Assembly: GCA_963682175.1 (NCBI GenBank) | Contig: OY821771.1 | Coordinates: forward strand, 6,509,001-6,573,000 | Direction of reading: 5' to 3' | Origin: Triglochin maritima | Taxonomy: Eukaryota; Streptophyta; Magnoliopsida; Alismatales; Juncaginaceae | DNA: 64,000 nucleotides | In this document: one piece after another, positions 46,704 through 58,084 of the stretch | Position numbering within the stretch: the stretch's first letter is position 1 | Layout of the letters: each line of letters opens with the position of its first letter | Translations under genes and position numbers: made by a program | Notes under the pieces: model-generated | What the model saw: only the letters and a program-made list of their open reading frames with translations | Database searches by the model: none | Told to the model about the DNA's origin: nothing

Positions 46704-47221
46704 GTCGGAAAAAAAAATCCGTCTCCGTTACTTCGCCTGATCTAGGTGTTTCGCCAGACATTTTCGTGGTGTTGGTACTAGGAATGTTAGTAAAACTGAG
46801 TGAATAACCTTGTTTAAAGACACAGGACGATATGGGTATTAAATATATTGTTAAGGGCAATTTGGTAATTTCAAGGGGCGATTTAAGTAGTTTTGGGGCG
46901 ACGTTTAGTAGTTCCCTAAGTAAATTCACAAACACCAAGCATGCATGTACCAAAATCAAGTAGTCAACCCGAAGACTAAGATACATGTGAAACCCCAATT
47001 TGGAAAAAACCAGAGGCGGAGATAACAAAACTTCATTATAGTTTAAATGGCGACACAAGTGATGGAACATACCCATGGAGATAATAGTTTGAAACTAGAT
47101 CAGGACTCTGGATAATTACTCCTCTGAGTACAATAAACCCTCGTCAAAAAACTTTAAGCTTAACAAGATGACTTATTTAATCTTCATACAAGAGGATACA
47201 TAGACGAAAGTATAGGCTAAC

Positions 47222-48813
47222 TGTCACGGCTAGTGTTAGGAGTCTTTTAGAGACTCTCAAATTCCAACTTTTTCAATCTTTGACATGGTCAAACGCTCTA
47301 TTCTCGTGGGAAAGGCTGAAAATACCAACACGGACCTACAACTCTTTTGCCTTCCTCAGAGTTGGGGAACTACCGGAAATAGTTTCCTTAGCAAGCACAC
47401 ACGAAACACAATCTCACAACTCTCGCACACACCAACCCTACAAGTCCCCAAATTCCCCACACGGAGATTACAAACAAGATATGGAGGAACAATCTCTTTA
47501 TTATAAGAAACGTCCCAAATGGTACAAGGATTACACGCTCACAAATCTCTACCTTACAAAGAAATTCTCTCACGTTGAAATCTCTAACTAAGGGTTAAGG
47601 TGATGTCGATAGTGCATCTGCTATTGTAGGATGTATCCCCCTTTTATAATGCCCAAAAATCCCTATTTTCGTGCACAATTGGATGCCACCCAACCCACTT
47701 CCCACGGTTGCAAGAGAATATTGCATATTCTCTCCCATAACCCGGTATGCTACGTGGATAAATTAATTTCTAAGGAATTGTTCCAAATGCTCCCTCCATC
47801 CAGGAATTATTCCACATGTTTGCACCAACAAGTCTTAACCGAACCATTTGGTTATGGATTTGGTCAAGGCATCCCTAGATCGTGGGGATCATGTGTATTG
47901 GCTGAATTGCCTCGTTCAAAACCATATGCACACATTGGAGGGCGCACGCAAGTGGGGTCTGACCGTTCGATTATGGACTCGTTCCATAACTGTCTCCTAA
48001 TCTTGGGGAGAATGTGCACAACCCGAGTTTGACCTTTCCCAAATAGGATACACATGTGGGAGAGATGCACGTAAGTGAGACTGACTTGTTCAACCCTTCA
48101 CATCTCTTCCGTTAGGTTGTGGCCCCATTCCACAACTGTCTCACGCCTTCTTTCTAGCGCTCATGCTTGACCAGCCCACTCTTGACTCATTTTCCACGCC
48201 TTTGTGTCATGCTTGTGCCCTTGCTCGGTTCCACACTTAGTTCCCACTTGCCCCGTGCCTGGTCCGCGTTCGGCCCTCGTCAGTCTACACTTAGTCATCC
48301 TATGTTTACTTGGTGTTGACTCCATGTCTTGACCGATGTTGACTTCGAGGTCTTAGCTCCCAAACATCTGCGTCTTCAGCCCCATGCATCACTCGCCCAT
48401 GCGTGCCCGCTATGCACTGCCTAGTGTGCTCGTGCGCTCCCCATGCGTGCCTCATGCTCCCGAGCGTTGCCTAGTGCACGCGCTCACGTTATGCTTGTTG
48501 ATGCTCCTCGACCTCCCTTGGACATCCATAGATTCCAAGCCTTGGTGATCTTCTACGTACCTCTACACCCTAAGCACCAATCGTGCACATGTCTTGTTGC
48601 TGCCTGCCGCTTGATTCTTTTCACGCCCTGTCGAATCTCCTCGGTCTTGCCTTGCAAAACCATGGGAGTCCTTGGTTACCCCCCTTTTGCCCACCTCGTG
48701 CCCGCATGCTCGGGTTGCCTTGTGTGCTTCATAGCTCCTTGTGAGAATCCAAGCTCACGAACCTTGCCTGGTATGGCACACTCTCGGGCATCCTCGATCT
48801 CAAGGTGGTGACA
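47222..48813. mobile_element. Solo LTR (1592 bp)
   Basis: It begins TGTCACGGCTAGTG and ends AAGGTGGTGACA, so the termini form the 6-bp inverted repeat TGTCAC/GTGACA with canonical TG...CA ends. It is flanked by an exact 5-bp duplication CTAAC at 47217-47221 and 48814-48818. No internal retroelement domain adjoins, so it is a solo LTR left by LTR-LTR recombination. Several ORFs of 60-130 codons lie inside but show no known domain. Confidence 0.88.
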
Positions 48814-48818
48814 CTAAC

Positions 48819-49550
48819 ACTCTAATAAATTTAGAGAGCATTGAGAAGAATAATACTCAAATGAGCACAAGTTGGTACCCAATTTCATCCATCGTGAATC
48901 TTAAATCTTCCGGGAACATAGAGATCACGGAAGCTAAGATAGGTACATAGGAAATTTGTAAGACTTGTGTTCATAATGTTGATTGAGTTGTTTTGGTTTT
49001 GCTTTATATTGCCATGCCACAAGGAAAAGGAAAATTTACATAGTTTTTTCGATTAATTAATTTCAGAAAGAAAATAACATTTAACTTTTGCTGACTGGAC
49101 TGCTGATTGGACGGACCATGTCAAGTGCGTCTGGGACGCCGCGTCTGTGTATAAGAACCCGTGCTTACGTGATTACCAGCAGAAAACCAAAAGGTATTTT
49201 CTTCCCTTTTCTTCAATTCTTTTTTGGAAATTTTGGATTTTGGAAAAATATTTATCCTTTGACTCTGTTGGAATTTGACTCTGTTGATCGATTTTCAGTA
49301 GAAAATAGGGGTTCTGGTGAAGAGAAGAAGAGAAATTGGAGTTGTGGAATGTGTTTGGGAGCTTACTTTTCGTGTTTTTTGTTGGAAAATGAGTTTAAAG
49401 GTGTCGTTAGTGATGGTGGATTTGTATTTCTAATGTAGTGTTTGCAAGCAATTCGAAGATACGCGATGAATCGAAGTTGAAGTAGTTGAAAATCGGTCCG
49501 GTCCGGACCCCGGATAAAAATCCGGTCCGGACCGGATGCACAACCCTAAC
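48819..49550. other. Short intergenic segment with DNA-transposon end fragment
   Basis: No gene is supported. Bases 49492-49548 are a GGTCCGGACCGG-rich stretch ending GGATGCACAACCCTA. This resembles the terminal part of a plant hAT MITE, and no opposite end was found. It abuts the truncated LTR of the copia element. Confidence 0.45.
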
Positions 49551-49966
49551 TGGGGGGGCACGAAAGAAAGAAGGTGACTCTCTCTTTCTACTCACATCCT
49601 CACTATTTTTTCATACAATTTCGTGGCTCACTTGTAATACTTGTAATCTATTGTTGTTCTCTTGCAAATGGTGAATTCTAGTGCTTTATATAGGCACTTA
49701 CATGACCTTACAACTTCCAAATATAAAGACTACATAAGCATGATCATTCAAGATCATTACACCCACTACTTAAATTGCATACATAATTAAGACGAAAATT
49801 ACACAAAAAATGAAAAGACTCTTGTCTCTTCCACTCCCTCAACCTTTTGTCTTCTCATGTGTTGACTCTTCACCCCCTTGATGAGTAATCAGGCAATGAT
49901 GATGTGGCGGGTGACTACGACGCCACATAGGGTTAAGTCGCCACCTAGGATTAAGTTCAATTCTCA
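49551..49966 (-). repeat. 3' LTR of the copia element, truncated
   Basis: Nearly identical to 51962-52375. The distal 210 bp present in the other LTR are absent, and the break point adjoins the GGATGCACAACCCTA fragment. Confidence 0.85.
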
Positions 49967-49986
49967 ATACTCCTCCTTGAACTTAA

Positions 49987-50593
49987 TCATCTTCCATCCT
50001 CCATCCCAAGTAGGTTGCGCATCCTCTCATGCAACCTATTGACAACGCTTTTGCATAAGCTAAAAACACACCATATGAACCTCACATGTTCATACGACAC
50101 ACAAAAAGGGATTGTCTCCATGCACGCCTCCGACGCGACAACTTCTTCATAATCTATGTCGGTCCTTTGCTTGTAGTCTTTTGCTACCAAGCGTGCCTTG
50201 CATCGCTCGTTCACTCCTTGGGGTGTTTTCTTCTTCTTATACACCCTCCTGAAACTAGTCATTTTGTGATGTATTGGAAGCGAAGTTAGCTCCCAAGACT
50301 CATTTTTTTTCTGTCGATTCCATCTCCTCATCCATCGTGACTTGTCTTCTTTCTTTTGCCACCACCGCTTCTTCGAACAGAATGCTCTCACCTTGATCCA
50401 AGAGGCAAACCAAGTCTAGCTCACTTGTTTCCTTATATAGATCATCAACACTCATTTTCTTCATCGGTCTTGTCTCTTCATCATCGGATAATACAACTTC
50501 ATGCTTGGTGGAATCTACCACCTCCACCTCTTGCTCCTCATTCTCATTGTTTTCTTCGTATTCCTCCTCATGCTCATCAACAACTTTGAGCAT
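49987..50593 (-). pseudogene. Remnant of copia pol (linker region and start of reverse transcriptase)
   Basis: The frame at 50593-50300 gives an acidic linker (EEEYEENNENEEQEVEVVD). In a different frame, 50391-49987 gives the reverse-transcriptase N-terminus: NESWELTSLPIHHK, VYKKKKTPQG, CKARLVAKDYKQRTDIDYEE, METI. It then runs into unrelated sequence and stops. The catalytic palm motifs are absent. The frame shift and deletion make it non-functional. Confidence 0.8.
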
Positions 50594-51728
50594 GATTTGT
50601 CACCTCCTCGTGGTTAGAAGTCGCCACTTCTTCTCTTTCTTCTTCTTCTTCTTCTTCTTCTTCTTCTCCTCTTCCTTCGCACCTCCCATCATCCCGTTCG
50701 ACTAGAGCATGCATGACATGATTTGTGATTCCCTCGTTATTCACGAACAAGGTCATTCCTCCTTCGCAAGCATTCTCCTCTACGGCAACAAGGTTGGAGT
50801 TTTCTTCCACCATTTTCTTCGACCAACACTCGCTTGCGTAGTGTCCATGCTTCCCACAATTGAAGCACTCAATCACCTTCTTCGATCCGCGATCACCACG
50901 GACACGGCTGGAGCTCTCCTCCACCTTCTTTTGCGACCAGCATTCTTTCGCAAAATGATCACGCTTCCTACACTTGAAGCATTCGACCTCCTTCTTTCTT
51001 GGATGACCTCCATAATCACGACCACTTCCACGATCTACGTTGCGAGGTTTCTCCTCCTTAAGCGACATCTTCGCTTGCAACGCCTCCTCTAAGACATCTT
51101 GTCTCTTCTTCTTCTTTCTTTGCTCGTGTGCCTCCAACGAGCTTGCTAGGTCGTCGACGGTCATCTTCTCGAGGTCCTTTGATTCCTCGATTGCGCACAC
51201 CACATTCTCGAAGTCCTTGGTGAGAGAACGCAACACCTTCTCCACCACTCTTCCTTCGGTCAGCGCCTCCCCATTTCTTTTTAACTTGTTCGCCACCATG
51301 CGAACTCTCGTCATGAAATCGACAATATTTTCTGATTCCTTCATTTTTAACGCCTCGAACTCGCCTCGAAGCATTTGGAGGCGCACTTGCCTCACTCGAT
51401 CAACACCCTTGTAGCTCCTCTCAAGGGTGTCCCACGCCTCCTTCGATGTCTTCGCTTCAGCGATCTTTTCAAAGTCACTCTCATCCACCGTTTGGAAGAG
51501 AAGGAAGAGAGCACTCTTATCTTTGGCTCTTCTCTCCTTTTGTGCTTTGATTTGTGCGACAGTTTCTTCTCCCATCTCAGCCTCCTCCTCGAAGCCGCTC
51601 TCCACAAGATCCCAAGCATCATGCGCACCCAGCAGCGCACACATTTGGATACTCCAATTGTCGTAGTTGCCTTTCGACAATCGAGGCAACGACGCATGAC
51701 CAAACGAGGTCATTCCCGAGCTTCCCAT
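50577..51728 (-). CDS. Copia Gag polyprotein with two zinc knuckles, 383 aa
   Basis: It starts at 51728 (MGSSGMTSFGHASLPRLSKG), just inside the primer-binding site. The UBN2/Gag core is at about 15-210: YDNWSIQMCALLGAHDAWDL, KEAWDTLERSYKG, QVRLQMLRGEFEALKMKES. Two CCHC zinc knuckles follow, CFKCRKRDHFAKEC and CFNCGKHGHYASEC, and then a run of glutamates encoded by a (CTT)n expansion at about 50637-50670. Gag packages the element RNA into virus-like particles. The frame stops before protease, whereas copia Gag normally continues into Pol, so this may be a truncated product. Confidence 0.85.
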   Translation of the reverse strand: MGSSGMTSFGHASLPRLSKGNYDNWSIQMCALLGAHDAWDLVESGFEEEAEMGEETVAQIKAQKERRAKDKSALFLLFQTVDESDFEKIAEAKTSKEAWDTLERSYKGVDRVRQVRLQMLRGEFEALKMKESENIVDFMTRVRMVANKLKRNGEALTEGRVVEKVLRSLTKDFENVVCAIEESKDLEKMTVDDLASSLEAHEQRKKKKRQDVLEEALQAKMSLKEEKPRNVDRGSGRDYGGHPRKKEVECFKCRKRDHFAKECWSQKKVEESSSRVRGDRGSKKVIECFNCGKHGHYASECWSKKMVEENSNLVAVEENACEGGMTLFVNNEGITNHVMHALVERDDGRCEGRGEEEEEEEEEEREEVATSNHEEVTNHAQSC

Positions 51729-51750
51729 CGGACGAGGCTCCGATACCAGA

Positions 51751-52375
51751 TGTTGGAGGACGGGAGGAGGACGGGGAGCTACTGATCAACCCACCGCAGG
51801 AGAATGCCCGTCTCCTGGGCTACAGGGACCGCTGATTGGCGGTCCCCAACCGCCAATTGGCGGTCTAAAAGGCGTGCCTCGTGTGCTGCCTTAGACCGCC
51901 CTGATCTTCATGCATTTTGCCTTCAATGGAATCTACTAGATCCATGCTTGATCTATGCAACTGGGGGGCACGAAAGAAAGAAGGTGACTCTCTCTTTGTA
52001 CTCACATCCTCACTATTTTTTATACAATTTCGTGGCTCACTTGAAATGCTTGTAATCTATTGTTGTTCTCTTACAAATGGTGAATTCTAGTGCTTTATAT
52101 AGGCACTTACATGACCCTACAACTTCCAAATATAAAGACTACATAAACATGATCATTCAAGATCATTACACCCTCTACTTAAATTGCATACATAATTAAG
52201 ACGAAAATTACACAAAAAATGAAAAGACTATTGTCTCTTCCACTCCCTCAACCTTTTTTCTTCTCATGTGTTGACTCTTCACCCCCTTGATGAGTAATCA
52301 AGCAATGATGATGTGGCGGGTGACTACGACGCCACATAGGGTTAAGTCGCCACCTAGGATTAAGTTCAATTCTCA
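51751..52375 (-). repeat. 5' LTR of the copia element
   Basis: Bounded by TG (at 52375 on the minus strand) and CA (at 51751), next to the primer-binding site TGGTATCGGAGCC. It contains a nested inverted repeat, GATTGGCGGT/ACCGCCAAT, near 51832-51865. Confidence 0.85.
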
Positions 52376-52378
52376 ATA

Positions 52379-53062
52379 ATCATTGTATCCCTATTTGTAT
52401 TAATGTCACTAAAAATATACAAATTTTATTAATACCACTAAAAAATATAAAATTCCATTAATGTCATTCCGTTAGTTTTTTCCGTTAACGACGTTAATTT
52501 TTTTATAATTTTTAATAGTAATATTTACAAATTCTACCATATATAATTTAATAACTTAGAAGTTCAAATATGTCATTTTTATGATATTCACAACAAGACA
52601 CTTAAATTCAAAAAATCAAGAATGTTAATTTTCACAAGTACAAACGGTGGGAATACCAGTGTTTTGGTGTTTTTTTGTTATGAAAATTATAATTCAAAAC
52701 TTTTGGAATTTAAGTGTTTTGCTGTGAAAATCATACAATTTTAATTGTTGTTTAAGTTTTTTGGAATTTAATTTTTATAGGAAAAAATACCAAAACATCG
52801 GTATCCCTCGTTTGTACTTGTGAAAATTAACATTCTTGATTTTTTGAACTTAAGTGTTTTGCTGTGAAGATCATAAAAATAACATATTTGGATTACTAAG
52901 TTATTAAATTTTATAGGGTAGAATTGTAAATATTACTATTAAAATAATAATTTTTAACGCCGTTAACGGAATGACATTAATGAAATTTATATAGTTTTTA
53001 GTGACATTAATAGAATTTATATAGTTATTTAGTTGCATTAATACAAATAGCGATATAGTGAT
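52379..53062. mobile_element. Foldback/long-TIR MITE (about 684 bp)
   Basis: The left end ATCATTGTATCCCTATTTG and the reverse complement of the right end, ATCACTATATCGCTATTTG, start two arms of roughly 300 bp. They share blocks such as AATCAAGAATGTTAATTTTC and CATTAATGTCATTCCGTTA. There is no coding capacity. Its left boundary is 3 bp from the copia LTR, so the left target site is probably altered and the superfamily is not resolved. Confidence 0.75.
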
Positions 53063-54351
53063 GGCAGAATCAGAAATATGTTATTTTGCAATAGCATGCA
53101 AGCAAAAAACCCTAATTTTTTTCCTATAAAGCTATTAATGTATAAAAAACACAAGAAATGTATTGAAGTAAGCAATCAAGTCTAAGTAAATAGACGACGC
53201 GTAAGAGAGTGTTATAGCAAATATGACGAGCGCGGAGGGTATTGTACTATTGTAGCATAAAACTAACCAAAACCTAATAGGCTAACATCAAGAAGTTATT
53301 TGAAATACCTAACTTCTGAGGCCTTGCAGGAAATTATGTGTCCTAATAAAAAAACTAACAACTTGTAGTGGAGTACAGAATCACTGACAGCACATGTGAA
53401 ACCATGAGTTCAAGACTCCAATCAATTTTCCCATTTTTGTCAACTTTCACCACTATTCTACATCACGTCTCGTGACTGTGTTTGTTTTATTCACTTTAAT
53501 TGTGTTTTGCTTCTTTTAGAACTTATATTCAGGATCTCATGTAAAATCTTTTGCCTCCAAACAAAATACAATCACGTTTGCATTGTATTTAATGGTATGC
53601 GTTTCTTTTATTTATTAACGGAATTACCGGACTTATACTGTGTGAGACTTTACATTCATGTAAAGTAAAATAATTTCCTTCCAAACTAAAATAATAACGT
53701 TTGTCCTCGTATGTATATATATATTTACTTCATTTGTGACATTTGGAGATTCAGGACACTAGGGCACCAACAATGTAAGTAGAAAAAAAGCCTTAAGAAA
53801 ATGCTTTTAAAAAATTAGGTAACGACAAAATTGGAAAACATTCCCATTTTTTTCGTTTTCTTTTGTGCTCGGACTCACTACGAGTAAAATAAGAATACGA
53901 TTGTAATCTATTTATCTTATATAAAAATTAAAAAAATCAAAAAATATATATTTTCAAGTTTTACACTCATATTGACATATATTTTATAATTTCAAAATTC
54001 CAATTTTGATAGGACAACTACGTGATTTTAAACGAAATATATTCACAACTTTTACTTTTCTGACAATTTGATTCTCAATTTTAACTTTAAATTTACAAAT
54101 GAAAAACATTAATAGTAAATTCTATTAATAATTAAAATTAATATATAAATAGATAAATGATTATATATATTTATTTGTAAAGAGTAATAAATGAATTGGA
54201 TGAAAGAGAAAAATTGATTTGAGAAGATGAAAGAAAATAAGAAAGTAATTAAATACTATGCAGTGAAACAAATAATGTGGGATGTGGGATAGAGAAAATT
54301 TGTATAGTATTTATTTAAGAAAATATGTTATGGTGGATGATCTTACAAACA
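53063..54351. other. Intergenic AT-rich DNA
   Basis: No gene, repeat boundary or motif can be supported here. Confidence 0.6.
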
Positions 54352-54356
54352 TAGCG

Positions 54357-55491
54357 CGTAACGTCTCGAGCCCGGACAACTGCTCACCCGCCCGAACCCG
54401 GTGCGTTAAGATACAATCCACGAACCTGAGTACTCCGATATTTATATCCATCTGATCATGCCAATAACAATCTGAAAAATATAATCAATAAATTGTGAGC
54501 TCGACAACCCGCAAGTTTCAACCGTCAATCAATCATAATCATAATCATGTGGAAAATAATACGGAATATGACATTCAGTAAATAAGCACAATCAAGAGAC
54601 ATGCATTACAAATAAAATGCATGCATGACAATCTGGAACCTTCATTCGGATTCGACCACATCCTGTGCTTTTGAAATCTATCAATCAGTTAGATGCACAC
54701 CTGGTAGCTCTACACTAACGACAGACAATCATTTCCTCTCTCGGGTGGCTCCACGATGTCCGCTAGGCAGCTCTTTCCTAAGTTGCTCTGCTAGAAACAT
54801 ACACACAGCCACATGACATGTCGACCAAAACACCACCATGCAATCATATGCATATCTATAAAATCAATATCAATACTCAGCATGCATGCAACTACGAATA
54901 TCAAGAGAGACAGACATGATATGAAACTGAAGAATAACGAATCAGTACTTGCATGTCTCGCAACCACAATATTACTTCCACAAATCACTTCCAATCGCCA
55001 TATTTTTGTTTATATCTTTTGCACCAGAAAAACCTAGTCAAATATAGAGATCATCATCTAAATCATTATCTTTGGTGTTCTTAACCAAATCAGTACAATT
55101 TTAACATAAAAATAAGATGAATTAACTATTTAACTAGAAACCTCACCTCCTTCTTCCAACTTCTCTCCCTTTTCCTCACAACCTCACGTTGCTTATTCCC
55201 TCTCCACCATCTTCACTGCCTTCTCTCCCGTACGTTACTTTTACTCTCTTCTCTCACGTGGAGGCTAGGAATTTCTGACCAAATAAACATCATTTAACCC
55301 TTATATATAAGTTACTTTTACTCCACCTTCGTATCATCCAATTACCTTCCAACACCCACCGCCTCTCAACTCCTTCTCCTCAGCACCACACGTGGAAAGC
55401 TTGGGAAAATTGCATTCACCCCCTTCCTTCTCCAAAAACACACAAGCATCCAATTAATTTTGAATTTCTCTTCAAGGTTTGGGTTCTCACA
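54357..55491 (-). mobile_element. Probable solo LTR (about 1135 bp)
   Basis: On the minus strand it starts TGTGAGAACCCAAACC and ends CTCGAGACGTTACG, where a canonical end would be ...CA. Flanking pentamers TAGCG (54352-54356) and CAGCG (55492-55496) differ by one transition. A TATA-like TTATATATAAG lies about 190 bp into the LTR on the minus strand. No internal retroelement sequence adjoins. It is older than the 47.2-kb solo LTR. Confidence 0.55.
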
Positions 55492-55496
55492 CAGCG

Positions 55497-58084
55497 TGCC
55501 TTGTTTGCCCGTAATTGTTCATGAGAGTTATTAGTTTTATTATTTAAGGTATTAGTTAACATTGACCGAATAAATATAAACGTACATAAATCCCAAACAG
55601 AGATAACAAAAGAGGAAAAGAAACTCTTAACAAGAAAATATTGCTAACATTGAATTGGTTACTAAATGAGATGAAAATAGATAGAGATTTATCGCAGAAC
55701 TACATATATTTAAGATTCTCAACTCCGTTTACATGACATCACCGGAAAGTGGAATCACTTTTCAATAATCTAATGCGATTTGTAATCTTATTATATAAAT
55801 AATTATATTCAGAATCCAGTGATTATATTAAATAATAATGTTTCAGACACCACGTACAAAGACAAAATGGGTATGTAATGTGACGCATCAAGCCGAGGAA
55901 AACATCCACTTATCGAATTACTACAAATCCCCTTTAAACATCGATCGTAGCAAATGATTCCTTCATTTTTCTATGCCCAATCATCAAATTATGGGTACAA
56001 TATTATATTATATGCATTATTAAGTTAGGTCACATGGACCAAGATCCGACCTTTAAAATACAAGAGCATTACAACCGAAATCCAAAATCCCGCCAAACCA
56101 GTCTATGTTATCAGCCAAAAACGCTATGGAATTCACTTCTGATTCAATCTATTTTTCACTAATTAAACTTAACTCAACATATTTTTCACTTCCGTTATTT
56201 GAGTTATTTTTACATTTATTTAATTTTTTTATTTTACTAATTAGTTGTAATTATAATGTCCACCTAGACGACTTAGTCGTGGGTCTCACTCCGATTTTTT
56301 GGATTTGAGATTTATTAGTAATTATCTGCTGTTTTTTTAAGTTACTAATGTGTTTTTGGGTAAACTTGGGTAAATTCATGTGTTCTATTTTGATATATAA
56401 TTTTCTTTATCTTACTATTTTTCTTTAATTACTTACATTTTATTTTTACTAATTTTGATTAATTATTTTCATTTATTTTAATTTTCACAGATAAATTCTA
56501 ATTATATAAATTACTATACATATCAATTATATATTAAATAACAAATATAAAAACAATAAACCAATTTTTTTATAGTCTGAGGGGACCCGACCCCAAAGAG
56601 CACCCATTAAAGGTTCTCTAAAATCTTGTGAACTACAAGTTGTTTTCTCCGGCAAATAATGGATTGTGTTATGTTCCGCTATCTTTGTTGTTTGTTTGTA
56701 GGCTTTTCCTTGCCTCGACCTGGGTGTCACGACCCAGCATGACACCGGTCCGTCGACATGGGGGGTTGTATCGGGTCGCCGATGGGCCAGCCCGGCCCGA
56801 CTCCCAGGCTTTTCCTTGCCTACTTTAGTTCTGTCCACCAAGTATCTTATTTATCTACTAAATTTAAGTATATTAGAAGTTTGCCATGATTTTAGAAGGA
56901 AGTAGCAACCAATTAAATGTGCTACAATTAATAACAATCAAGTTACATTTTTATTTCAACTTACCCGAGACATAAAGGACAATTGGCCCGGGTTAAACTC
57001 GATTCATAAAATTATTACGATAATCTGACCCGTAATCGAAAGGTCAAAGGAGTTTGGATCGGTTGATGACTTAAACGGATCTAAGTGTTTTGTAAATTGA
57101 ATTTGTTTTAAGGATAGACAAAAATATTAATGTTCCCTCAAAGAGAGTAAACATATTTAATTTGACATACACTCATCAAATTCTCGACAAGATATTCACC
57201 AAGTTAATATATATAAGTCGAAATTGCACGGATTGAAAACGATGATCCACATTTCTGTTCAATAGTTAGAGTCAGATTGGTTGACAACAATTATCTCAGT
57301 GACGAAGTGTTTCATTGTTCACGAGCCATGACTAAAACCCCTAATAAACCACATGTATAGTTTAATTACAATTCTATTTTTGAAGGAACCCCAAGTCATT
57401 ACTTTGTTACAAATTTGGAACATTGAGTAGCTAGTAAAGATGACATCATTAAGCTCTGGACATTTCCTAGACTTTTATGAAATCTCTGAAGTTTATAATT
57501 TCACTGTGAATTGAAGTTGAGTTTTTAAATGAGGTAAATTACGTTGGAGTTAAGAGACTAGAGTTGTGTTCGGTAGCTTTTGATGGGGAAGCTGACCTTT
57601 GCAAGCCCAACACGCTGAATCGACTACGGGAAACTTCATGTCATCTCCTGTGAAGCTTAACACCCGAATGCCTCCTCCTAAATTCAAAGATTTTGATTGG
57701 TTAGCTTGAGCAGGACTCTAGTTTAGCAGATTTGAATAAACTTAACTTGGGTAGATCAGGAAATTACAGTTTTGATGCAGATGGGTTGCGGTTTATCATC
57801 AACAAAAACTTGAAAGGCTAAAATACAAATACAAAACCAGATAATGAATGACAAGGTAAATGCTTTCCAATTTAAAGAATAAATACATCAAGCAAAATCA
57901 AAACTATATATAAGTTTGAATACTTCAGTTAGCCTTTTGCCGATGTTTTCCGACTAAAATTCATGTTGCTCATCCGATAAAAAATACAGAATGACAAAAT
58001 GGTAATTTGCACAGTTAATTTAAGTAGTTTTCCAACGTAACGTAGAGGAAGACTTTTGTTCGAAATCACAAATAACGATTCAAA
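55497..58084. other. Intergenic region with small insertion
   Basis: No gene is supported. Within it, a 16-bp direct repeat (56700-56715 and 56806-56821) flanks a GC-rich 90-bp segment. Near 57985-58030 a short piece resembling a MULE-2 end (AATTTAAGTAGTTTTCCAACG) faces the relic element to its right. Confidence 0.5.
56700..56821. repeat. 16-bp direct repeats flanking a 90-bp GC-rich insert
   Basis: AGGCTTTTCCTTGCCT at 56700-56715 recurs exactly at 56806-56821. Between them lie 90 bp of GC-rich sequence that begin close to an imperfect palindrome, TGGGTGTCACGACCCA. The pattern resembles a small insertion with a long target duplication, or a double-strand-break repair footprint. Confidence 0.7.

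Larger units (their letters stand above)
45537..46916. mobile_element. Non-autonomous MULE-2 derivative 2 (1380 bp)
   Basis: A near-identical sister of derivative 1 in the same orientation, starting 212 bp after it. Ends are CTGAATTGCTAAACATCGC and ...GTTTAGTAGTTCCC, with an 8-bp duplication TAAGTAAA at 45529-45536 and 46917-46924. Arrays lie at about 45793-46012 and 46482-46703, and the same filler segment lies between them. Different target duplications show two separate insertions, not a tandem duplication. Confidence 0.9.
49551..52375 (-). mobile_element. Internally deleted copia-type LTR retrotransposon
   Basis: On the minus strand the 5' LTR is 52375-51751 (TGAGAATTGAAC...CCTCCAACA, 625 bp). 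A primer-binding site TGGTATCGGAGCC resembling the initiator-Met type follows. Then come a gag frame, remnants of pol, a polypurine tract AAGGAGGAG near 49970-49978, and a 3' LTR 49966-49551. The 3' LTR lacks about 210 bp at its distal end, so its target duplication is lost. Protease, integrase and most of reverse transcriptase/RNase H are missing. The LTRs are otherwise nearly identical over about 415 bp, so the insertion is fairly recent and the element is now non-autonomous. Confidence 0.87.

Noticed and set aside
47280..48811. Several ORFs of 60-133 codons
   Set aside because: They lie within a solo LTR with exact target duplication and show no conserved domain.
51375..51835. Plus-strand ORFs opposite the copia gag
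   Set aside because: Antisense shadows of the Gag frame on the minus strand.
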